Positions 1-5,604 of a stretch of 6,828 nt of DNA are shown in pieces (the first letter of the stretch is position 1; every line of letters starts with the position of its first letter). Source of the stretch: Treponema sp. (GTDB taxonomy: Bacteria; Spirochaetota; Spirochaetia; Treponematales; Breznakiellaceae); contig JAITJV010000216.1 in assembly GCA_031278755.1 (NCBI GenBank), forward strand, positions 1 through 6,828, written 5' to 3'. The position numbers and the translations under genes were made by a program. A model generated the notes under the pieces. It was not told the DNA's origin. It ran no database searches and saw only the letters and a program-made list of their open reading frames with translations.

Positions 1-867
1 GTGCAGATGTGCGGCGCCGAGTTTTTCAAGGGTTGCTTTTACCTGGGCCGTTTCGTCCTTGCGCATAAGGCCCGTGTCCATATACATAAGGTGGACCTGC
101 CGCGGATCCAGGGTTTTAAGAAGCAGCGCCCCCGCAACGGTGGAATCGACGCCCCCCGAAACAAGGAGCAGAACCTCGTTCTTTCCTACGCGCTCCGCTA
201 TGCCCTCTCCGGTTTCACGTATGTACCGCTCCATGGTCCAGCCCGCCCCGCATCCGCAGACCGCGAATACAAAAGCGGAAAGTATTTCCCTTCCCCGTTC
301 GCAGTGGGCCGCTTCGGGGTGAAACTGCAGGCCGAACCAGCTTTCCGTTTCGTGGATCACCACGGCGGGATAGCCCGTGGCGCTTTTCCCCGCTTCCCTG
401 AAACCCGGAGCAAGTTTTGTCAGCGTGTCGCCGTGGCTCATCCAGGCGGTAATGCTTCCGCCGAAAGCGCCGAGGAACGCCGCGGCGCGTTTTCCGTTTT
501 CGCCCTTGATCCCGTCAAGCGCGCCGGGCGCTATGCTTACGATCTTTGCGCCGTACTCCCGTTCGGGAAGCGGCTCAACGATCCCGCCCCTGTCGTGGTT
601 CATGCGCTGGAGTCCGTAGCATATTCCAAGAAGCGGAAGCCCGCAGCCGTACAGTTCTTTGACGGGCGCGGCCCCTTCGCTTGTATAAACCGATTCGGGA
701 GACCCCGACAATACGATCCCTTTGACCCTGCCGGATGCGGAATCCAGGATCCTGTCCAGCGGCGCATCTCCGGGAATTATCTCGGTATAAACGCCCAGAT
801 CCCTAATCCGCCTTCCTATAAGCTGGGTAGTCTGGCTTCCAAAATCAAGAATAAGGATCTTGTCCAT
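1..867 (-). CDS. guaA: GMP synthase (glutamine-hydrolysing), 3' end cut off by window
   Basis: The enzyme makes GMP from XMP, ATP and glutamine in the cytoplasm, the last step of the guanylate branch. The visible 289 residues hold the class I glutamine amidotransferase domain and the start of the ATP pyrophosphatase domain. The N-terminus MDKILILDFGSQ is typical. Nucleophile Cys83 lies in GICYG, and His183 and Glu185 of the triad lie in QFHPE. The linker CGCGAGWTM (204-212) is followed by the P-loop SGGVDST (237-243) and DTGLMRKDE (264-272). The C-terminal dimerisation domain is outside the window; full-length proteins are about 510-525 residues. The ATG at 867 starts one codon after the purA stop and in the same frame, with only a weak upstream purine stretch, so translation is probably coupled to purA. 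Odd points: SGSP (54-57) replaces the usual SGGP, and AAHC follows FHPE where VTHT is usual. Identity is secure. Confidence 0.96.
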   Translation of the reverse strand, partial: MDKILILDFGSQTTQLIGRRIRDLGVYTEIIPGDAPLDRILDSASGRVKGIVLSGSPESVYTSEGAAPVKELYGCGLPLLGICYGLQRMNHDRGGIVEPLPEREYGAKIVSIAPGALDGIKGENGKRAAAFLGAFGGSITAWMSHGDTLTKLAPGFREAGKSATGYPAVVIHETESWFGLQFHPEAAHCERGREILSAFVFAVCGCGAGWTMERYIRETGEGIAERVGKNEVLLLVSGGVDSTVAGALLLKTLDPRQVHLMYMDTGLMRKDETAQVKATLEKLGAAHLH

Positions 868-870
868 GTT

Positions 871-2097
871 TCAGCGCGTCCAGGGGCTTTTCCTGATAAT
901 CGTTTCCTTCCGGTCGTACCCGACAGAAACAATATCAATAGGCGTTTCGCAGAACCGTTCGATAAATTCTATGTATTCCATCGCGGCGACAGGGAATTCC
1001 TCATAGGTAAGCGCGCGGGAAAGCGGCTGCTTCCAGCCGGTGAAGGTCCTCAGCACAGGCCGCGCGCCGTTAAGATCCTCAATGGATGAGGGAAAATTCT
1101 CCACGACTTTGTCCCCTATACGGTAGGCGGTACAGGCCTTGATCCCGTCAAGGGCGTCGTAGACGTCAAGGTGCGTCATTACGAGGCTGTCAATGGAATT
1201 GGTAAGGCACGCATAGCGGAGCGAAACAAGATCAAGATAACCGCAGCGGCGGGGCCGTCCCGTTGTGACGCCGTATTCCCTGCCCGTATCCCGGACAAAG
1301 CGGCACAGTTCATCTTCCGAATCAGGATCGAATTCGCTGGGAAGAGGGCCGTTTCCGACTCGTGTGGAATAGGCCTTGAAAACCCCCAGCACCTTGTCCA
1401 GCGCGCGCGGTCCGACGCAGCCGCCTATGGCGGCGCCCGCGGCGCAGGACATGCCGCTTGATACATACGGATAGGTTCCAAGATCCAAATCCAGAAGCGT
1501 TCCCTGCGCGCCTTCAAAAAGGATCTGCGAATTTTTCCTGTGGACAAGGTATACGGAAAGATCAACAGACATGGCAAGGAGCCTGTCAATATACGGAGCA
1601 AGAAATTTGCGGTCGCCGCTTTCAAGCTCATCCATTTTTTCCCGCCAGCCGAGATCGGCAAGACGTATGCCGTCGCGGTCGCTCTTCATGGAATAGGCGA
1701 CGCCTATGCCCCGGCCCGTTGTGCCAATGGGTTTTTTCCGCGCGGCGTCCCTTTCCTTGTCTACCGCGATGTACCGCGGAAGAACGATATGCGCGCGGTC
1801 GGAAATAAAGACGCGGCCCGTGGCGTCTATCCCGCGGTCCCTGAGCATTTCAAGCTCGGTAAAAAGAGCCACGGGATCTATAACCATCCCCGCGCCGAGG
1901 ATAACGATTTTATCCGGATAAAAAATTCCTGAAGGAATAAGATGCAGGGCGTATTGTTCATCGCCTATGACAATGGTATGCCCCGCGTTTGCGCCCCCTG
2001 AAAAACGGACGATCACCTGCGCCTCGTTGGCCAGGTAATCCACAATCTTGCCCTTCCCTTCATCGCCCCACTGGGCGCCTATCACTACTACCTTCAC
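871..2097 (-). CDS. purA: adenylosuccinate synthetase, compact form, GTG start
   Basis: PurA joins IMP and aspartate using GTP to give adenylosuccinate, the first committed step to AMP. Seen motifs: GDEGKGK (11-17, catalytic Asp12), GGANAGHT (34-41, catalytic His40), IGTTGRGIG (124-132), FEGAQGTLLD (194-203), KAYSTRVGNGP (241-251), TTGRPRRCG (278-286) and a C-terminal VGYDRKETI. It has 408 residues, against about 427-432 for usual bacterial PurA. The loss is concentrated between GIR (143-145) and FEGAQG (194), which are some 25 residues closer than in E. coli PurA. The catalytic motifs are intact, so it is probably active. The start is GTG at 2097: an in-frame TGA lies only 18 bases upstream (2113-2115), the GTG is preceded by GGGGGAAG (2100-2107), and the next in-frame ATG is codon 71. 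A sigma-70-like promoter lies about 55 bases upstream, and guaA follows directly. Confidence 0.96.
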   Translation of the reverse strand: MKVVVIGAQWGDEGKGKIVDYLANEAQVIVRFSGGANAGHTIVIGDEQYALHLIPSGIFYPDKIVILGAGMVIDPVALFTELEMLRDRGIDATGRVFISDRAHIVLPRYIAVDKERDAARKKPIGTTGRGIGVAYSMKSDRDGIRLADLGWREKMDELESGDRKFLAPYIDRLLAMSVDLSVYLVHRKNSQILFEGAQGTLLDLDLGTYPYVSSGMSCAAGAAIGGCVGPRALDKVLGVFKAYSTRVGNGPLPSEFDPDSEDELCRFVRDTGREYGVTTGRPRRCGYLDLVSLRYACLTNSIDSLVMTHLDVYDALDGIKACTAYRIGDKVVENFPSSIEDLNGARPVLRTFTGWKQPLSRALTYEEFPVAAMEYIEFIERFCETPIDIVSVGYDRKETIIRKSPWTR

Positions 2098-2152
2098 GGC
2101 TTCCCCCGGTATTCAGGATTAAGACCAAACAAACACTCCGTCACGCCCTGAA

Positions 2153-2181
2153 AGTATAGTGAAGAAACCCCCTTCAGGCAA
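2153..2181 (-). promoter_or_regulatory. predicted sigma-70 promoter of purA-guaA
   Basis: On the minus strand the -35 element TTGCCT (2181-2176) and the -10 element TATACT (2158-2153) are separated by exactly 17 bases, matching the consensus at 4 of 6 and 5 of 6 positions. Transcription would start near 2146 and leave a leader of roughly 50 bases before the purA GTG. The spacer is bordered by TGAAG and CTTCA arms (2172-2176 and 2160-2164), a 5-base inverted repeat. The site lies in the 112-base gap between the EIIC-like gene and purA, so purA-guaA probably has its own promoter in addition to any readthrough. This is a prediction from sequence only. Confidence 0.6.
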
Positions 2182-2200
2182 TGCGGTTTTAACTGCATTG
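2179..2200. promoter_or_regulatory. imperfect palindrome overlapping the purA -35 box, possible operator
   Basis: A 22-base near-palindrome has 6-base arms CAATGC and GCATTG and an inner GTT/AAC pairing after one mismatch. It starts 7 bases past the stop codon of the EIIC-like gene, and one arm shares the first three bases (TTG) of the -35 element of the predicted purA promoter. On the minus strand no U-tract follows, so it does not look like a terminator for the upstream gene. A repressor or activator site at the promoter edge is one reading; a simple transcript-end hairpin is the other. No known regulator motif was recognised. Confidence 0.4.
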
Positions 2201-2209
2201 TGTATATTT

Positions 2210-3292
2210 TTACAGATCCAGTTTGAGATCGTTTTCTTTTATCCACCCCGCTTTTCTTAACGGAAGCGAAATCAAAAGCGTTATAAGCGCGGGCAATACA
2301 AAACAGACAAGCGCAAGGCCTGTCCAGTCAAAAGGAAGTACCGCGCCTTTTTTCCCCGCGGCAATATCGGCGATCCAGCCCGCATATACCCCTATCTGCC
2401 CCACAAGTCCGCAGGTTCCCATTCCCGATGCAATCGCGGGCCCGTTCATCTCCAGCCTGAAAACACAGGTCGAAAGGGGGCCTGTAAGGGCGGCGGCAAC
2501 GGTGGGGGGAATCCAGATCCGCGGATTTTTTACGATGTTCCCCATCTGGAGCATTGAGGTTCCCAGCCCCTGGGCGGCGAGGCCCCCCCATCTGTTTTCC
2601 CTGAAGCTCATCACGGCGAATCCAATCATCTGGGCGCAGCAGCCTGCAACCGCGGCGCCTCCCGCAAGACCCGTCAACCCGAGCGCCGCGCAGATCGCCG
2701 CGCTGCTTATGGGAAGGGTGAGTATCATGCCTACAATAACCGACACGATTATCCCCATGAAAAAAGGCTGAAGCTCCGTCGCCCACATTATCGTTCTGCC
2801 GACGGAACTCGCCGCCGCTCCTATTGCGGGAGCGCATAACATGGCGGCAATAACGCCGATCGTGATCGTAACAAGGGGGGTAAAGATGATGTCGATCTTC
2901 GTCTCTTTTGAAACAAGCTTTCCCGTTTCCGCCGCTATGATCGCGACGACATACACGGCAAGCGGCCCGCCCGCCCCGCCAAGGGCGTTGGCGGCGCCGC
3001 CCACCGCTATAAGCGAAAACAGCACCAGGAGGGGGCTTTTAAGCGCATACCCTATCGCAACGGCCATCGCAGGCCCCGTCACGGCTTTTGCGTAAGAACC
3101 TATTTCCACGAAGAGAGGGATCTTAAGCTGTTCGCCCAGGGTGCTTATTATTGTCCCGATTAAAAGAGAAGCGAAGAGGCCCTGGGCCATGGCGGCCAGC
3201 GCGTCAATCCCGTATATTTTCGCTGAAAATACGACGTCCTTTTTTCTAAGGAACTCCACTATGCCCGATCTGCCTGAATTTTGCATTCCCAT
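2210..3292 (-). CDS. stand-alone PTS EIIC-like membrane protein (PTS_IIC_2 / PfoR-type)
   Basis: This 360-residue integral membrane protein is of the PTS_IIC_2 type, the group that includes PfoR of Clostridium perfringens. The family is annotated as a sugar-specific EIIC, but substrates are mostly unknown. Motifs recalled as typical of the family are YGIDALAAMAQGLFASLLIG (27-46), RWGGLAAQGLGTSMLQMGN (234-252), IVKNPRIWIPP (253-263) and GMGTCGLVGQIG (290-301). Hydrophobic segments lie near 32-51, 71-97, 111-121, 141-161, 177-193, 197-227, 264-275, 295-312 and 324-344. There is no signal peptide, no EIIA or EIIB domain, and no phosphotransfer partner in the window. The ATG at 3292 is chosen because GGAAAGG lies 7 bases ahead; an ATG two codons later is less well placed. 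A promoter sits in the 98-base gap upstream. It could be a real permease, a sensor, or a transporter using phosphocarriers encoded elsewhere. The family call is fairly sure, the function is not. Confidence 0.85.
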   Translation of the reverse strand: MGMQNSGRSGIVEFLRKKDVVFSAKIYGIDALAAMAQGLFASLLIGTIISTLGEQLKIPLFVEIGSYAKAVTGPAMAVAIGYALKSPLLVLFSLIAVGGAANALGGAGGPLAVYVVAIIAAETGKLVSKETKIDIIFTPLVTITIGVIAAMLCAPAIGAAASSVGRTIMWATELQPFFMGIIVSVIVGMILTLPISSAAICAALGLTGLAGGAAVAGCCAQMIGFAVMSFRENRWGGLAAQGLGTSMLQMGNIVKNPRIWIPPTVAAALTGPLSTCVFRLEMNGPAIASGMGTCGLVGQIGVYAGWIADIAAGKKGAVLPFDWTGLALVCFVLPALITLLISLPLRKAGWIKENDLKLDL

Positions 3293-3299
3293 TTTAGCA

Positions 3300-3306
3300 C
3301 CTTTCC
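3300..3306 (-). promoter_or_regulatory. ribosome-binding site of the EIIC-like gene
   Basis: The minus strand reads GGAAAGG followed by a 7-base spacer to the ATG at 3292. This spacing favours that ATG over the second in-frame ATG at 3286, which would be 13 bases away. Confidence 0.65.
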
Positions 3307-3324
3307 GATGTTTTTTTTCATTTC

Positions 3325-3353
3325 ATCATAAACCAAATATCACCGAGGTACAA
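3325..3353 (-). promoter_or_regulatory. predicted sigma-70 promoter of the EIIC-like gene
   Basis: On the minus strand a weak -35 TTGTAC (3353-3348; 3 of 6 consensus positions) and a good -10 TATGAT (3330-3325; 5 of 6) are 17 bases apart. The predicted transcript start near 3318 leaves a leader of about 25 bases before the ATG at 3292. The gap is clearly more AT-rich than the flanking coding sequence. An 8-base inverted repeat (CGATGTTT and AAACATCG, at 3360-3367 and 3306-3313) brackets the promoter and could be an operator pair or chance. Confidence 0.5.
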
Positions 3354-3390
3354 CAACATAAACATCGAAGGCGCAGAGCGGCGGCCGGCT

Positions 3391-4107
3391 TCAGGAATTT
3401 ACCCCCATGCCGAAAAGGGCGAAATCGTATTTTACCGGATCTTCGGGGCAAAAATCCCGCAGCTTTTCGGTAAGCTCCGCAGCCGCTTTTCTGCCGTTTG
3501 CGCGTTCAAGAAGGCCGAGGCCCAGCGCCGTGCGGGCGACGTGCAGATCAAGGGGAATATACAGCGCCGCCGGGGATATGCTTTTCCACAGGCCCATGTC
3601 CACCGCGTCGCTTCTTACAAGCCAGCGGAGGGCGAGGTTAAGGCGCTTGCAGGCCGAACCGGCTTCGGGATCGGCTATATGCTTTGTATACTTTCCGCCG
3701 TTCGCGGACGCCATCTCGTTTCTGAACCGTGAAATGCCGCCCCATACGCCGCCTGAAAACAACGCTTCAAGCGCGCCGTATTTTTTATAACAAAAACGCA
3801 GCCCTTTGCAGAAATACGCAAGATCGTTTTCAAAAAAAGTCCGGTGGACGCAGAGCGTCCCGAGTTTTTTCCAGCCGCCCGACATCACATAATCGTACGG
3901 GCTTGCGCCCATGAGGGAAAACATCCGCCCGGCGGAACGGAGTATAAGATCGCGCCTTCCCCACGCTATCGCGGACGCAAGAAAGGCGGCAATCTCAACA
4001 TCAGCCGGAGAAGAAAACCTGCGGGGAAACCGCACGGGATCGGAAGCGATAAATTCCGGCCTGCTGATCTTCCGATACCAGGCGTCAAGCTGCTTTTTCA
4101 GCGCCAT
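3391..4107 (-). CDS. DUF2400 / TIGR02757 family protein of unknown function
   Basis: This 238-residue soluble protein belongs to a sporadically distributed bacterial family with no established function. Recalled family motifs are present in order: DPVRFPRRF (23-31), EIAAFLASAIAWGRR (38-52), SPYDYV (69-74), HRTF (88-91), SACKRLNLALRWLVR (151-165), GLWKSISPAALYIPLDLHV (172-190) and PEDPVKYDFALFGMGV (221-236). Length is close to the family's usual 240-260 residues, so the gene looks intact. The stretch PLDLHVARTALGLGLL (185-200) resembles the VDTHVxRVxxRLGL segment of HhH-GPD DNA glycosylases of the endonuclease III type, including its Asp. No helix-hairpin-helix LPGVG motif or iron-sulphur cysteine cluster is seen, so a DNA-repair role is only inference. 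The ATG at 4107 lies 15 bases after the guaB stop, with GAGG overlapping that stop, so co-transcription with guaB is likely. Confidence 0.88.
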   Translation of the reverse strand: MALKKQLDAWYRKISRPEFIASDPVRFPRRFSSPADVEIAAFLASAIAWGRRDLILRSAGRMFSLMGASPYDYVMSGGWKKLGTLCVHRTFFENDLAYFCKGLRFCYKKYGALEALFSGGVWGGISRFRNEMASANGGKYTKHIADPEAGSACKRLNLALRWLVRSDAVDMGLWKSISPAALYIPLDLHVARTALGLGLLERANGRKAAAELTEKLRDFCPEDPVKYDFALFGMGVNS

Positions 4108-4122
4108 GGAACAGGACGAACC

Positions 4123-5559
4123 TCAGGCCCGTGAATAGTTGGGCGCCTCCTGGGTGATGGTCACGTCATGGGCGTGGCTTTCCCTGAGGCCCGCGGCGGT
4201 TATTTTGCAGAATTTTCTGTAGGTCCGCAGTTCTTCAATGGTTTTGCAGCCGCAGTAACCCATGCCCTTGCGGAGTCCGGAGACAAGCTGGTTCATATAG
4301 GAACGGAGTTCGCCCTTGTAAGGAACACGGCCTTCTATGCCTTCGGGAACCGGCTCTTCGTCCTTGCCCATCTGGTAACGGTCGCCTGAACCGTCGTGAA
4401 TCGCGCCCATGCTTCCCATTCCCCGGTATTCCTTGTAGATCCTTCCGTCAAAAATAATTTCGCCGCCCGGCGCTTCCTTAAGACCGGCAAAGAGGTTCCC
4501 AATCATCACCGCCCCCGCGCCGGCTCCTATGGCCTTGGTAATGTCCCCGGAAAACTTGATTCCGCCGTCGGCGATAACCGGCACGCCCGACCTCGCCGCT
4601 TCTTCCGCGCATTCCCACACGGCGGTAAACTGGGGAACGCCTATGCCGGACACGATGCGGGTAGTGCAGATTGAACCGGGGCCTATGCCGACCTTCACCG
4701 CATCGGCGCCCGCTTCAATAAGCCGGCGCGTTCCTTCTTTTGAAGCGACGTTGCCCCCGATCACGGGAACGCCGAATTTTAATTTTATTTCACGCACGGC
4801 GTCCATGACGTTTTTTGAATCGCCGTGGGCGGTGTCAAGAACCACAAAATCAACTTTTACGTTTTTAAGGAGGGGAAGGCGGATTTCAAAATCCTGCGGC
4901 GAAACCGCGGCGCCGACGATAAGCCGTCCGCCCTTGTCTATGGCGGCGCGGGGAAAACTTGCGTGTTTTTCCATGTCCTTTACGGTAACAAGCCCCTTGA
5001 GGCGGCCGTCATTGTCAACTATGGGAAGTTTTTCAATACGGTGCCTGTCGAATTTTTCGCGCGCCCCCGCAACCGAAGGTTCTCCTTCAACTACGACGGG
5101 ATTTTTCGTCATTACGTCGGAAACCAAAAGATCGTCGTCGCGGCAGAAACGGAGATCCCTGCTGGTGATGATCCCCGTAAGGCGGCCTTCCCTGTTAAGC
5201 ACGGGCATTCCCGAAACGCGGTATTGATCCCGCAGCGCGATCACGTCCTTTATCTTTGCATCTTCGGCGACGGTTACCGGCGAATCAATGATCCAGTTGA
5301 GAAAGCGTTTTACATTCCCAACCTGGCGGGCCTGTTCTTCGGGACTGAGGTTTCTGTGTATCACTCCGGAACCGCCTTCAAGGGCGATGGCGATTGCGAG
5401 CTTCTCTTCGGTTACCGTATCCATCGCGGCGGAAATAACCGGAACATTAAGAACCAGCCCGGCGCACAATGTTGAACGGACGTCGCATTCTTTGGGAAGC
5501 ACGTCGCTGTACCCGGGAAGGAGAAGCACATCGTCATAGGACAGGGCTTCGGCAAACAT
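4123..5559 (-). CDS. guaB: inosine-5'-monophosphate dehydrogenase
   Basis: GuaB oxidises IMP to XMP with NAD+, the rate-limiting entry to guanine nucleotides. The chosen start gives 478 residues, close to the bacterial norm of about 485. Seen in order: N-terminal [13 protein letters not shown] (6-18); [10 protein letters not shown] (42-51); two CBS domains (about 94-205), the usual site of nucleotide regulation; LDTAHGDS (241-248); catalytic Cys298 in GPGSICTTR (293-301); phosphate-binding DGGI (331-334); YRGMGS (378-383); the mobile-flap Arg394-Tyr395 dyad in SGDRYQ; and a complete C-terminus with GMGYCGCKT and [11 protein letters not shown]. The ATG at 5559 is preferred over an in-frame ATG 39 bases upstream. 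GGAGG lies 8 bases before it, family homology begins there, and the extra 13 codons would be made from the terminator-like hairpin. No active-site residue is missing. Confidence 0.97.
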   Translation of the reverse strand: MFAEALSYDDVLLLPGYSDVLPKECDVRSTLCAGLVLNVPVISAAMDTVTEEKLAIAIALEGGSGVIHRNLSPEEQARQVGNVKRFLNWIIDSPVTVAEDAKIKDVIALRDQYRVSGMPVLNREGRLTGIITSRDLRFCRDDDLLVSDVMTKNPVVVEGEPSVAGAREKFDRHRIEKLPIVDNDGRLKGLVTVKDMEKHASFPRAAIDKGGRLIVGAAVSPQDFEIRLPLLKNVKVDFVVLDTAHGDSKNVMDAVREIKLKFGVPVIGGNVASKEGTRRLIEAGADAVKVGIGPGSICTTRIVSGIGVPQFTAVWECAEEAARSGVPVIADGGIKFSGDITKAIGAGAGAVMIGNLFAGLKEAPGGEIIFDGRIYKEYRGMGSMGAIHDGSGDRYQMGKDEEPVPEGIEGRVPYKGELRSYMNQLVSGLRKGMGYCGCKTIEELRTYRKFCKITAAGLRESHAHDVTITQEAPNYSRA

Positions 5560-5567
5560 AATTTCAT

Positions 5568-5572
5568 CCTCC
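5568..5572 (-). promoter_or_regulatory. strong ribosome-binding site that fixes the guaB start
   Basis: GGAGG on the minus strand is 8 bases from the ATG at 5559. It begins directly after the U-tract of the upstream hairpin, so the guaB initiation region and the terminator-like element are adjacent. This placement rules against the longer in-frame start at 5598. Confidence 0.85.
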
Positions 5573-5594
5573 AAAAAACCGCCGGGGCCGGCGG
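5573..5594 (-). terminator. intrinsic terminator or attenuator between purB and guaB
   Basis: On the minus strand the arms CCGCCGG (5594-5588) and CCGGCGG (5585-5579) are perfect complements around a 2-base CC; in practice this is a 6-base-pair stem with a 4-base loop. Six T residues follow at once (5578-5573). This is the classic layout of a Rho-independent terminator. It begins 10 bases after the purB stop and ends directly before the guaB GGAGG. An alternative hairpin is possible: GGGCCG (5605-5600, overlapping the last base of the purB stop codon) can pair with CGGCCC (5590-5585) and would break the terminator stem. Whether it ends purB transcription fully, or partly as an attenuator, cannot be told from sequence. 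Confidence 0.65.
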
Positions 5595-5604
5595 CCATAC
5601 GGCC

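Noticed and set aside
1..1089. A 362-codon open frame on the plus strand opposite guaA and the end of purA
   Set aside because: It resembles no family I know, while the opposite strand holds all GuaA and PurA motifs. Long antisense frames are expected opposite GC-rich coding sequence.
2098..2209. A purine riboswitch in the purA leader
   Set aside because: The predicted leader is only about 50 bases and shows no three-helix purine aptamer layout or following terminator.
2179..2212. A terminator for the EIIC-like gene formed by the CAATGC/GCATTG hairpin
   Set aside because: On the minus strand the hairpin is followed by CCTGAAGG, not a U-tract. The T-rich side follows it only on the plus strand, where no gene ends.
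3318..3365. A 15-codon leader-peptide-like frame (MFMLLYLGDIWFMMK) before the EIIC-like gene
   Set aside because: It has no ribosome-binding site, and the predicted -35 and -10 elements lie inside it, so a transcript from that promoter would not carry its start.
4529..5475. Two long plus-strand open frames inside guaB
   Set aside because: Both are antisense to the CBS and catalytic domains of IMP dehydrogenase and have no recognisable motifs.
5560..5598. A 13-codon N-terminal extension of guaB starting at an upstream ATG
   Set aside because: Those codons are made from the terminator-like hairpin and the ribosome-binding site; the ATG at 5559 has GGAGG at ideal spacing and matches the family's usual N-terminus.
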